NCBI GenBank assembly: GCA_020310875.1
Contig: CM035444.1
Location: forward strand, 17,873,477-17,937,476
Reading direction: 5' to 3'
Length of the DNA stretch: 64,000 bases
DNA from: Ceratopteris richardii
Lineage: Eukaryota > Streptophyta > Polypodiopsida > Polypodiales > Pteridaceae
Shown here: positions 10,311 to 21,178 of the stretch, piece after piece
Numbering within the stretch: the stretch's first letter is position 1
Layout: every line of letters begins with the position of its first letter
Notes under the pieces: generated by a model
Seen by the model: only the letters and a program-made list of their open reading frames with translations
The model's database searches: none
Told to the model about the DNA's origin: nothing
Translations under genes and position numbers: made by a program

Positions 10311-11698
10311 TCAAACTCGTTTTTCCTCCTCTTTACGTTTTTTGGTAGTGTTGAGTCGATTTAGCATCTCTTCAGTCAGGGATTCTGGGTATAATTTGAC
10401 TCTGCATCCGCTTATATAGCTAGGGGGAACATCACCTTCCAGTGTAGCGAGTTGAACTACTCCACTGGTTGAGATCCTATTTATGATCATAGGTCCATAA
10501 CCTGTCTTTTCGAGCTTTCTTGCATGTTGTTTTAGGGTATAGACCAACACCAAGTCTCCGGCCTTCAAGCCTTTATCCTTAACATGGGCATCAAAGTATG
10601 CATTCTGTCGTTTCTTAGCTGCATATATCCCCGCAGCCGCCCTCAGTCTTCTTTCTCCTAACCATTCAAGGTCAAAGAGTCTAGAGGAGAGTTCATGACC
10701 CGTCCATTCATGCTCTTGTGCTACTTTTAATGTAGGTATCAAGAAGTCCAATGGTAGCACTGCAATTTGGCCAAATACCATCTGAAAGGGGGTGGCTTGG
10801 AGTACCGTTTTATAGGCGACTCGGTATGCCCAAACAGCATGGTGTAGCTATTTGTCCCAATCAGAGCGTTTATTATTCACTAGTTTGGTCAACACATTGC
10901 ACATGATCTTGTTTGTGCTTTCGGCTTGTCCATTAGCTTGTGGGTGATAGGGGGCAACTTCTTGTGTACAACCAAGAACTCTTGGAGTAGATTTTCAATA
11001 ACTTCATTCAAGAAGTGAGTGCCTCTATCACTAACTAGCTCTATAGGTAGCCCGTATCTTGTGCACACATTCTCAAATAAGAACTTGGCCGTCGTTTGAG
11101 CATCGTTCTTTGTCGTAGCTTTTACCTCTACCCACTTTGTTAGATAGTCTGTGGCAACAATGATGTATTCAGCATGTGAACCCTTAGCTGGGGGATTAAT
11201 AGGACCTACAAAGTCTATTCCCCACTTAGAGAATGCACGTCCACCCATCATAGGTTTCAGGGGCATCTCATCTTTGCGTATAGGATATTGAGTTCGCTGA
11301 CAAACATCACACCTCTTCACATAGGTATGTGCATCCATGTGAAGGGTCGGCCACCAAAAGCCCGCAAATAGTATTGCCTTGATCACTCGATCTGGTCCAA
11401 AATGTCCTCCTGCTACACCTTGGTGAGCTGCTTCCAAGATCTTGAGATATTCGCTCTCATGGACACATAGTCTCTGGTAACCATCCTTACCACGCTTGTA
11501 TAGATTATCACCAATGAGTGAGTAATCTAGGGCTTCTTGTTCTAGGCTTCTTTGTCTGGCCAGTGTCATATCTTGAGGTAATGTTTTCGTCCTCAGGAAA
11601 TCTACTAATGGTTCACTCCAATCTGGCACTATAGACACTTGATAAAGAGTGGCATGCTCCACAGGTGGTTTAGTGCAACAATTCGGCATTCCTTGCAC
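10311..11698 (-). pseudogene. Integrase of element A: second HHCC module, DDE core, GPY tail
   Basis: The frame from 11698 contains a zinc module (HQGVAGGH at 11402-11425, CDVC at 11300-11311), the core with GIDFVGPINP and ELVSDRGTHF, and after a frameshift near 10950 and one TAG near 10850 the tail GDLVLVYTLKQ, GYGPMIINRIS, GCRVKLY. This is a gypsy integrase, which inserts the cDNA in the nucleus. No chromodomain follows. The glutamate of the DDE triad lies in the shifted part (B reads HPQANGQAE). The reading frame then continues into a protease-like domain. It is broken and cannot be active. Confidence 0.85.
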
Positions 11699-12462
11699 AA
11701 CTTGTGGACATCAGCCTCCATAGTAGGCCAATGCACTCCGAGTCTCCTTAGAGTCTGTAGGGTTCGTTGCTTTGAGTAGTGTTGCTCTAATGTAACTACA
11801 TGTGCCAATTGCAACCATTTAGCGTACTCATCCTCTTCCACACAACAAGCTAGGATCCCTCGATCTGTGTGCTTGTACATACTTCCTACCATGATATGGT
11901 ACTTCTGGGCTTTTACTACCTCCCTATCTTGAGTGTTTATGACTGGGTGGTTAGGCCCGTATGTCAACACTGGCACTAATGGCTTAGCCCACTGAGGTAC
12001 AACTTCCAAATTAAACAAGTAAGCATCAGGAAGGTCATCTGATACTCCTTGTGGGGCTTCTCCAGATGTGAGCCTAGAGAGGTGGTCTACTCTCAAGTGA
12101 GTCCTCCCTTTCCTTACCACAACTTCAAAATCATATTCCATTAGTAAGAGAAACCATCTTACTAATCTGCCTGTATTGCATGGTTTGTTCACCAAGTACA
12201 ATAATGCCTGATGATCAGTAAAAAATTTAAACTTATTTGCAAGCAAATAGTGTCTAAACTTCTTAACTGCGTATACCATGCCTAATCCTTCTCGTTCGGT
12301 GGTGGTATAGTTCCATTCAGCTGCATTTAACTGTCTACTAGCATAGGCAATTGGAAGATCCATATTACCTTCGCCCGTAGGTTGTGCAAGTACACACCCA
12401 ATAGCATAATTGGATGCATCTACATGAACATGAAAAGGCTTATTCCAATCTAGTGTGGTCAA
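11629..12462 (-). pseudogene. RNase H and first HHCC zinc module, element A
   Basis: The frame starts with HVHVDASNYAIGCVLAQ, then YASRQLNAAEWNYTTTE, FFTDHQALLYL and VDHLSRL, the RNase H1 domain of gypsy pol that degrades RNA in the hybrid. It is followed by a complete integrase-type zinc module: LAHVV (His at 11800-11802), QHY (His at 11779-11781), GVHWPTMEADVHK and CKEC (11686-11697). A second module lies about 90 residues on, in the next frame. A stop separates it from RT at 12463-12480. B has the same arrangement at 34501-35343. Confidence 0.85.
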
Positions 12463-12480
12463 GATTGGTGCTGAACATAA

Positions 12481-14799
12481 TCACCGTTTAAGCTCATTAA
12501 AGGAATTCTCACATTCATCAGTCCACTCAAAGTTGGTCAAAAGTCCGTACAGAGGCTTTGCTATGATGGCATACATGTGTATAAACCGTCGGTAATAACC
12601 ACAATGCCCCATGAAAGCTTGTACTTCCTTGACATGCTTTGGCCTAGGTAGCTGTGCGATGGCTCTTACCTTCTCTTCATCAGTGGATATGCCGTTCTTT
12701 GACACTATGTATCCTAGAATCTTGCCTTGCCTGACCATGAAAACACACTTTTCTGGGTTCAAGCAGACTTGATATTCTCTGCATTTGTCAAAGATTTGCT
12801 TGAGTTCAGGTATATGTGTATTTCTCATGTTGGAATGAGCACAGAGATCGTCAACATAGACCTCTAAATTCTTCCTCAAGAACTCTTTGAACACATGACA
12901 CATCAGTCTCTGGAAGGTAGCAGGGGCATTGGTAAGCCCAAATGGCATTACTCTAAAGGCAAATATGCCCCACTCTGTGGCAAAAGCCGTTTTATGCTGA
13001 TCTTCTGGGGCTATGGCTACCTGATTGTAGCCCGAAAATCCATCAAGGAAGCTGTAGACTTCCTTGCCTACTACCCTTTCTAACAGATGCTCGGTAATTG
13101 GAAGTGGATAGTTATCTCGAATTGTGGCTGCATTAACCTTCTTCAAGTTAATGCACACACGTAGCTTTCCATTCTTCTTGGGCACAACTACAATGGGGGA
13201 TACCCACTCAGTGTGCTCAATTTCATAAATAAATTCAGCTTCTACCAGTCTATCTATCTCCTCTTTGATCTTGGCAGCATAATTATCATTGTATGTGTAT
13301 GGCTTTTGCTTAGAAGGTTTAGCATCTGAGGTCATGGGGATTGTGTGTGAGCATATGTCCGAGTCTACACCTTTCAAATCCTTGTAACTCCAAGCGAATA
13401 AATCTCTGTATTCTCTTAGCAAGGCTATTAATGCATGCTCTTCTTCCTCTGTAAGGTCATGGCCTATGTATGTGCATCTCTCCTCTCCTTCTTCTAGGGC
13501 TACCACTATTTTCTTGGTGGTTTCTTTGTTATCATAGGCCTCTCTTGATTGTGCCTCTCGTTTAGGCATTCTGATCATGACTCTCCTGTCATCTATCTCA
13601 TAGTTTTTAAAATTTTCCGGGACCTCAAACAAAGATTCTTCCTCTTCTGGTGTGACTTCTCTCTTCTTTCTTTTCTTTCCCTGATCCTTAGGGGTCACTT
13701 GTGTGGTTAATCTCACATCATTTGTAAGCTCTCCATGTCTCTGGGGCTGAAATTCTACTTCATAGAAGTATTCTTCATCTGACGCAAGAGGTGGGTCCAT
13801 AATGATTGAGTCTAGATCGGAGTCACTTGCATCCTCAAATACATCAGGGCTAGGTTCGCACTCTTCTAAAACTGCGTCTCCCATGATTGGCTCTATGGAG
13901 AAAACTGATATGTCATAGCCATCCTCATCACAGTGTGGTGTCCATTGTTCTTCATTGATGGCTACATCCATGGTTGCTAGGATCTCTGCCCAGCCGTGGG
14001 GTTCAAATTCTTCATCAAGAAATACTACAAGTGCATAGGCTGGGTCTTGAATGGATCTATGGGTTTCTTTTGCACCTATCTCTCTGGCCTTTTCTCTCCT
14101 CTCTTCTTCTACTGCTACTTTATACATCCATAAGTGAGTGTCTTCATGCATCCATGAGGACCCTGATCCTATGGAGTGCACAGACTCCGTGTCATCCTTG
14201 GCTCTATGGATGGGATTCCATTGAATAGGCGGTACATCTCTATGAGAGTAATCCTTGAGATTGACTTTGGTCGTAACACCTAAGTGTTGCAAATACAAGG
14301 AATTGGTTCCCCAATCTTGTACCACTTGCAACTGGCACATAAATGGTCTTCCCAAAATCATCTCATAGGCATGGTTCTTGCTAAAATCACAGATAGCAAA
14401 CGTGTGCTCAAACTCTACACCACATGTAGTGAGAGTTATTCCTTCTAGTAAACCTAGGGGTCTCTCTATGTGACCATCAGCCATCTGCAATTTCATCCTC
14501 GTGGGCCTGAGTGCTGGCTTGCCCCAACGTTTCCATAGGGAAGTGGTAGCAATTGCAACTCCTGCACCAGAGTCCAGAATTGTCTTGGTTGTGTATCCTT
14601 GATGGGTGATGGGGAGATAGGTGTTTCCTTCTTCTCCTTCACTCATGTCTCCTATCTTGTCTAGAGGAATTTCTGGCACTGTCCTATGAGAACCTACCTG
14701 GGAACGCGGTTTGGCTATCTCTGGTACCTGTTTGGCTACATGTTTCCACAGTTCTGGCCTAACTTTGAGCAACTCTTCTAAAGTGAGATTGCACTGCAC
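12481..14799 (-). pseudogene. Protease 1 and reverse transcriptase of element A
   Basis: This 772-codon frame is the best preserved part of A. It carries protease 1 (DSGAG at 14560-14574; MILGRPFM), a long acidic linker (DEEEFEPHGW-type, EEEESLFEV), and RT with [46 protein letters not shown] and the catalytic YVDDL at 12847-12858, then GHCGYYRRFI. FLDGFSGYNQ is typical of plant non-chromovirus (Athila/Tat-like) gypsy elements; I place it near that group with moderate confidence. The protease-RT linker of about 300 residues is unusually long. The frame itself is intact, but both neighbours are broken. Confidence 0.9.
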
Positions 14800-14960
14800 T
14801 TTAGTATTCTTTACTACCTCGTGTTCCTAGGTATGACTGAATCTTCGTTTCTTACCATGACCGTGGGTGCTCTCATACACGTGGACTTTGCTTCCCATGG
14901 GCCTGTGAAGTGGGGTAATTCGTGTAAAGAATTAGACTCAAAGTCTAGTCTCTCTTCAGA

Positions 14961-15728
14961 TTAGGTGCTCTCCTGCTCTTCATAAATGGATGGGATGTCT
15001 TGTGGGAATTGGTCATGTGCATCATCCACAAGTTCAATGGGAGGAGGGACTTCATTTTCTTTAGCCCATTTGTCTTCTTGAATCTCTCGTAGGAATTCTG
15101 GTGTGAACCGATTCATAGAAGAAGATGTGTTTGGCTCCGTAGAGTTAGGCACATAGGCTTCCTGGGCAGGTAGGCTTTCTCTTTCACTTACCTTGCCCTT
15201 ATTTTGAGAGACAGGCTCCTTTTTTGATTGTGCTATTAGCCTCTCCAACCTTTCTAGCAGTCCATCAAAGTGTAACTACGTCTTAGCTGAACTAGAGATG
15301 TTAAAGAGGCGACTGGCTTCAAACATGGTTTGAGCCAATTCCACCATCTTAGCACAAATTTTGGTTCGTTCAAGCTCTAGTTTTGCTCTAGGGTAACACT
15401 TTTCATGATCGGTTACGTTTGGCCCTTCTTGGATTCTGGCCTGATATGCTTTGAGCATCATATTTAGGTCCTCAGGAGTGGGATCTGCTAGGCCTGATCC
15501 TACTCTAGGGGGTGGTGGAGTAGCATGAGGCGGGTTGGAAGGTGGTGGGTCGGATGAAGATGGGAATGGTGGAGGTGGGGTAGTGTGAGAGGGAGTTTGA
15601 GATGTGAGTTCAACTATCTCGGCTCTGGTTTCTCTGAGACTTTCCTCGAGCTCACGCATTTTCTTAGCCCATTGCCTTTTCATCCTTTCTCGACTATCCC
15701 TCCAAGCTCTAGTCCGTTTCTTGGTCAT
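14961..15728 (-). pseudogene. Gag-protease spacer of element A
   Basis: Two frames give MTKKRTRAWRDSRERMKRQ, a basic coiled-coil-like stretch, then a proline-rich run (TTPPPPFPSSSDPPP), then MERLIAQSKKEPVS and PPPIELVDDAHDQ. It lies between the zinc knuckles and protease 1 and is probably the end of Gag or a linker. B has lost this segment in a deletion of about 1.26 kb. D keeps the basic part near 43200. Stops at 15276 and 14961 interrupt it. Confidence 0.6.
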
Positions 15729-16445
15729 GCTCTCTATTTCACTAACATCTGAGCTCTTTTCCTAGCCTACCCCTTGGTTTTGCTGCAATGCCTGAGCTCT
15801 AGTGACTACCTGTACTGGTGTAGTGGACGTCACACTTCCTGTAGAATCTACTACTAACCAAATAACATTGATAGGAGTAATTTTTGGCATACTATTGGGG
15901 TTCTTTGGACAATCTCGTAAGAGATGCTCCTTTCCACAATCTTGGCAAAAGCCTTAAATTGTCACTGACTGGGGTTGTGTAGGTGGAGGTAAGGGACAAT
16001 CACGAATGAGGTGATCTCCCTGACATCTGTAGCATGGTCCTCTAGGGAATGGGGGTCTTACCTACCTAGGTTGGGGTCTAGAGTTAGGGTTTGTGTACAT
16101 TACATTTGTGTGCTATGGCTCCCAACTAGGTTCACTTGGTTCTTCACTGTAGTAGGACTCACCATGTTCAAGAGATTGCATGTAGTAAGCCTGGGGACTA
16201 TCAATATGTGTAGAATCAAAGCTATGGTCACTAGGATCACTTTCTGAAAGCAATGGTATTACTGGAACTATAGCTCTATTCAAATTCTCTTCTGCAGCTG
16301 CATACTTTACCGGAATTACATTAGCTGGGGCAGGGGGTTGTTGTGCTAACACAGGCTGAGGCCTTTGTTGGTTCTGGTATTATGGTTGGTAGGTTTGTTG
16401 AGGCCTAGCATACTGCTGCAGTGGGTACTGGTTCTGGTATCTTCC
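15729..16445 (-). pseudogene. Gag zinc-knuckle region 2-3, element A
   Basis: The frame, broken by several TAG/TAA codons, contains two knuckles: CYRCQGDHLIRDC at 15996-16034 and CQDCGKEHLLRDC at 15909-15947. Both have C-X2-C-X3-H-X4-C spacing, one residue shorter than the common X4 form. An upstream part reads NLNRAIVPVIPLLSES and GESYYSEEPSEPSWEP. This is the nucleic-acid binding end of Gag. Where B is intact, the stops in A are mostly CAG or CAA turned to TAG or TAA. Confidence 0.7.
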
Positions 16446-17726
16446 TTATTGAGGGTATGGTTGTGGGTACGTCTGCCTAACTGCTTGCTTATTGTAGGGG
16501 AAATCTTGCGTGGTATGATTGGTGTACCTCCGTTCTATGGTGCAGTACTGGCTACTAGGATTTACTTGGGGTTGAGCCATAATGGGACATACATTCACCA
16601 TGTGGTCACCAACGCAAGTATAGCATCTCTTTACTGGGGCAAATCTTGGAATTTGTTTGCTAGAGACACCTAGTTTTTGAGCTACCTTTTCTGCGAGTTC
16701 CTCAATAGATGTAGATTGTGTGGAAGAAAAGCTAGAGGCACTATCTGAATCTTTATAGATTTTGGAAAGCTCTAACTCTTCCCCTAGGTTATCCTCTATG
16801 TCAATGCACATGCGTACGCACTCTTCAATGGTCCTAGGGTCTTTCAAGTACACATATGACCTCAATTTGGTACTTAGCAATCCATTCAAGAATAGTGCCA
16901 CCTGTTTGGCTGGTGTGGGTAACTCTAGAACAAGGCATCTCTCTAGGTATTGCCTAAATCTTCTACCTGCAAGTCTCACGGTCTCTTGAGGGGTCTGCTT
17001 GAAGCTATGTATCAATGAGGAAGTATTATGCCTTATGCCACTTTTAGAGAATTCAATGTTGAAGGCCTCTAAGAGTTGGTCTATGCTCCTGAATTGTCTC
17101 TCATTCAATGGTTGAAACAACGTAAGGGTTGTGTTCCTAAGGGTTAGACCAAAGGCATTATACTGCGTGAATAGGTCCTCAACTTGTTCAGCTCTCAAGA
17201 CTTGCCTAAACTCAGCCACATGATCATATGGGTCTCCTGTGCCATCGAAGTAGTTCTTCATGGACTTAACTAGCTGTGTAGGTCTCAATGTTCTGGTGTG
17301 TTCCCTAGGCCTTGGTAGAGGGAAATCATCAGCATTCCTTTGGTTCCTTGGGGCTCTAAGTCCCTCAGGTTCCACTCTATTTGTTTTCGTTCTCGTTCTT
17401 TCTCTTCCCACTATGTTGGCAAAGCTTACCTCCGGTCTATCTCTATGTCTATCTCTTTGAGCTCCATGAGCTTGGGACGTTCCAGCTCCTGGGTGACCAA
17501 AAGACACATTCGATCTTGGTTGGGGGAAAATAAGTTCACCTTTCCAAGTGTAAGCATGCCTATCATTTTCTTTAACCACAAAGACCCTCTCTGAAGCGCG
17601 ATCTAAGTAGGTCACTCTGCCTGGGCTATCAGGATCTTTGAACTCATATATCATGATTGTTCCTACCTCATTCGGCTGATCAGATCTATACCTCCAAAAG
17701 GCTTCATCAGTCTCTCGGTTTAGGAG
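16446..17726 (-). pseudogene. Gag core of element A with zinc knuckle 1
   Basis: A 402-codon frame contains NYFDGTGDPYDHVAEFRQ, the start of a retrotransposon Gag capsid domain, then LTLFQPLNERQF, EFSKSGIRHNTSSL and RRFRQYLERCLVLELP, and knuckle 1 (CYTCVGDHMVNVC at 16587-16625). Gag packages the RNA and forms the particle in the cytoplasm. The segment before the capsid (IYEFKDPDSPGRVTYLD) is absent from B through a deletion of about 0.55 kb. Translation upstream is cut by a TAA at 17727-17729 in the same frame. Confidence 0.85.
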
Positions 17727-18302
17727 TTACTGTAGATCTATGCTCTTATTGTCTTGGGGAATCCACTCTAGTGCAATAATCTTGGTGAGAACAGATTTGC
17801 CTCGGGGGGTTCTAGGTTCTACACCCATGTTTCCTTGCTCCAGGTCACCTAAGTTCGTTTCTGGGATCACATTCCCAAATTCATCTGTCCTATCTGGATG
17901 ATTGGTGACTACATATATGGTTCCTTCCTTGTCTAGGTATGCTCCGTTTTCAAACTTGGCAGCTGGGTGCTCTAGTCCAATGGATTGGTCAGGGTTTTTA
18001 ATATGGACCACAGATCTTCCTAGGCCGTCCTCATAGATGTTAGCACCTAATCGGTTGGTCCTAATGTATTCGAGTTGCGTCTTGTAAGGGCCTTCTACCC
18101 TATGTAAATATGGCACTCCAGAGCTTCTTGTAGGTCTCTCCATACCGTGGGACATCTCTGACTCACTAGTTTCAGAGCTAGGGTAGTGCGAATAATGGCT
18201 CAACTGTTGGGCCCAAGACCTAGCAGTAAGATTAACACTAGCCTCTGAAGACCTAAGACTTTGTCTATCTCTTCCTAGGTGTCGTCCTGATCTAAGGTTC
18301 AT
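17727..18302 (-). pseudogene. Gag N-terminal part, element A
   Basis: The frame starts with MNLRSGRHLGRDRQSLRS at 18302, chosen because A and B agree from this Met on and differ upstream. It continues with SEASVNLTARSWAQQLSHY, RTNRLGANIYEDGLGRSVV and HPAAKFENGAYLDKEG. No known domain is seen. It ends in an in-frame TAA at 17727, after which the Gag core goes on in the same frame, so this is one Gag gene with a nonsense change. Confidence 0.7.
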
Positions 18303-19590
18303 ATGCTTAGCTGAGCAATCCCAATTTTTACCCAAGGTACAACCTCGTTGCTGAGTTCTTTTGTATCAGTCACTTGATTCTTTTTAGTTGATTATCGTGT
18401 TTATGATCTTGTCTGATATCACGTCATCAGGAACACTTGAGTTAATTTCCGCACTTGAATGTTGATCATCTCACGTTAGGTTCTTTTCCTTTAAAGTTGT
18501 CGACCGTACAAAGATTATGTTGTTAGCTTGAACTTGAGTATTTAGGTAGTCTTCAACTTGATAAATGCCTATCGTCGCCCTGACTTACTTCTAGCACTAT
18601 TCGTACTTAGCCTAAGCTAGGAATTGACAGAGGGAGTTGAGAGTATTCCAACCTCGCTTGCTGATCCCTTGCCCTTTGGTGCTCAAGAACCCGGTTCTCA
18701 AGCTTGCAAATCACCCTTGCTTTGGATGCCCTCAAGTGCTCTCAGTGGACCTGTAAAAGTCCCAAAGTTAGTTCAAGTCTTCAATTCAAATGATAGACAG
18801 GTCACTTTCATGCATGTAATTCACAGACCAAATTTCCCTTTGCCTTTATGGAAAACAGTCCCAAGGATCCTTCAGTTTTCCTACCCCGGGGTATGGTCAA
18901 CTTCCACTCTTGATGCAAGGAAGACTCCTTGGAGAGGGGAGGGCTTAGAGTAACCCTATGCTTGGCACAAAAATTGAGATGATGTGATGCTAAGAGGGGA
19001 CCTAGAGTAGCCTGTTGCACATAGAGAAAGTCACACTTGAGGGATTACAGTAGCCTCCCAAACCACACACACAATACTCCTCTTTCTTATGTTTGAGTTA
19101 CAAAGTTTGGCACTTAGTGCCAAATAACGTCCCCAAGAGAGAGAGGGTAAAACACCTTTTGAGAGGTACAAATAAAGGCCTTATAATGTGCAAAATTAAG
19201 GATGAATATCCTTAAAATGAGACGTTCAAATAAGGGGTACAATGGTGTCAAGAATGAGGCCACAAGGATGGTAAATGGCCCTTGGAATATTACAATTAAT
19301 CTCTCAAAAATAAGGTAAGTTCTTTGATTATGGATTTCAATAATAAGTTCAATGTATACCAAAATTGTGTAATATATGAAAAGGAAATATATGTGAAAAT
19401 GTGTTTAAACAAGTGCCAATTATCACTTATGTCGTATGAACTTATATTGTACTTATGTCGTATGACGCTTGACTTGCTGAAATGAATGTCAAGCCACTTG
19501 ATTGAATGTTCAATGCCCCAAAAATAAAAAAAATGACAATGTAGTGAGAAGAGAGCTGATCGTGGAAATTGATGCATAATTTTCTTCCCT
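18303..19590. other. Upstream region of element A without recognised gene
   Basis: This may be A's 5' leader. No sequence like the LTR at 1166-1881 and no convincing primer binding site is found, so the 5' LTR seems missing or replaced. A short direct repeat (CTTATGTCGTATGA) occurs near 19430 and 19452. Nothing else stands out. Confidence 0.4.
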
Positions 19591-19753
19591 CCAGCGGGCG
19601 TGGTTTAGCGGATGTGCCTTGTACTCCTAGGCAGATGGCCAGGGTTCAAGTCCCGCCTAGGACTGGATGCCTCAAAGTTCCCCAAGAAGGGTGCCTCTAC
19701 CTTAGGAGGTCGGGTGTGTGTCTTTCCAATTAACTGTACTCTCAAAAAAAAAA
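19591..19753 (+). mobile_element. tRNA-derived SINE, copy 1
   Basis: The segment starts CCAGCGGGCG, has an RNA polymerase III box A (TGGTTTAGCGG, 19601-19611) and box B (GGTTCAAGTCC, 19643-19653) 31 bases apart, and ends in an A run (19744-19753). This is the structure of a plant tRNA-derived SINE. It is not a tRNA gene, because the acceptor stem does not close and a tail of about 90 bases follows box B. A second copy lies inverted at 19886-20055, which defines the ends. Confidence 0.85.
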
Positions 19754-19885
19754 CCATTCTCAAGTGCACCGAGTGTAGCCTCTCTCTCTCTCTCTAGTAG
19801 AGATGGATCATGCACTGCTTGCTCCTTGCTCAATCAGGATGCAACTGTGATGCTAGTGATAGCGACAAATGCCACCACACCTCTC

Positions 19886-20055
19886 TTTTTGTTTTTTTTT
19901 CGAGAGTACAATGAATTGGAAAGACACACACACCCGACCTCGTAAGGTAGAGGCACCCATCTTGGGGAAGTCTGAGGCATCCAACCCTAGGTGGGACTTG
20001 AACACTGGCCATCTGCCTATGATTACAAGGCACATCTGCTAAACCACGCCCGCTG
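19886..20055 (-). mobile_element. tRNA-derived SINE, copy 2 (inverted)
   Basis: Read on the minus strand it repeats copy 1 from CCAGCGGGCG through box A (TGGTTTAGCAG), a box B changed to TGTTCAAGTCC, the GAGGTCGGGTGTGTG-like tail and an A-rich end (T run 19892-19900). The two SINEs face tail to tail with about 130 bases between. Both boxes carry single changes relative to copy 1. Confidence 0.85.
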
Positions 20056-20143
20056 GATGTTTTGATGTAGAGCTCAGTTTTACTTTGAGCAACAGAGATG
20101 TGTAGGTGTGAGGATTTTGCCTCTAGTTATGATCGATAGGTGC

Positions 20144-20243
<100 letters not shown>

Positions 20244-20314
20244 AGCTCTATGTTCAGAGAAAATGGTGCCACTACTATGTCTTCTTAGTTGAAATCTAGA
20301 GAGAGTTTGGGTTT

Positions 20315-20440
<126 letters not shown>

Positions 20441-20614
20441 TTTCTCCTTTCAGAGTATTGCACACTGTTTCTCAGAAAATTATGTAAGCCCCTTCTTTGT
20501 TTTATATCGAGTGCTCATAACCGCGCATGTTTATGTGCTTGTTCTGAGAGTGTAGCCTCTCTCTCTCTAGTAGAGATGGATCTCTCTCTCTATAGTAGAG
20601 ATGGTCTCTCTCTC

Positions 20615-21178
20615 TGTAGCTCAGTGATGAGTAGCACCTCCTTTAATGTCAATCCAGGAAGATATTAGGATGGTATGAAGACCTCGAGCAAGTGAAGGCA
20701 CAAGTGTGTGAGTGAGAAGCACACAAACATGCACACACATACACACACACATGCACACACGGCAAGAACAAAGAGGGCAAGACAATAGAATCACTTCTAT
20801 TGCAACAAAGTTCTCATACAAGTTCAAATCTACAACAAGCTAGCCTCAAATATGAGCTCTCTAGCTCTATTTATAATTTTTTACTAGCTTTGGTCCTGTT
20901 TAGACCTAGTGTCTGGCCTAGTTAAAAATTAGGTTCCTAAGCTATTTTGGAGGCTCAAACGAGCTCTAAAAATTATGAAACTTGGTAGGCAAATACTTCA
21001 AAAGCTCTCAAGCTCGAGGACTCCTCGGCTTGCACAAAATGGAGCTACAAAAAGGTGAACAGATATTTACAATGGTTTTCAGTGATGAGAATCACTTCTA
21101 AAATAATGTGAGGATTGAAAATTTTTGATTGGTTGCCTTAGCGTGTATGCCCGTGCTTCTTCCAAGATGATGCCAACA
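20615..21178 (-). mobile_element. 3' LTR of gypsy element B
   Basis: Minus-strand ends are TGTTGGCATCATC and GCTACA; 564 bp. It follows the PPT (21179-21190) of B. It matches LTR A from the GCTACA end through the CA repeat and the TATA box (20867-20875) to about 21075, then diverges. The flank on the low side is CT microsatellite, so no target duplication can be read. Confidence 0.8.

Noticed and set aside
10112-10348. Plus-strand ORFs over pol regions of A and B (also 12895-13083, 35688-36002 and others)
   Set aside because: Shadows of strongly conserved minus-strand pol frames; no domain of their own.
19601-19653. tRNA gene
   Set aside because: Box A and box B are present, but the acceptor stem does not pair and a long tail with poly-A follows; this is a SINE, confirmed by the inverted second copy.
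20615-21178. Shared LTR of a tandem A-B arrangement
   Set aside because: It borders B's PPT as expected for B's 3' LTR, but no primer binding site for A lies on the other side, which is CT microsatellite.
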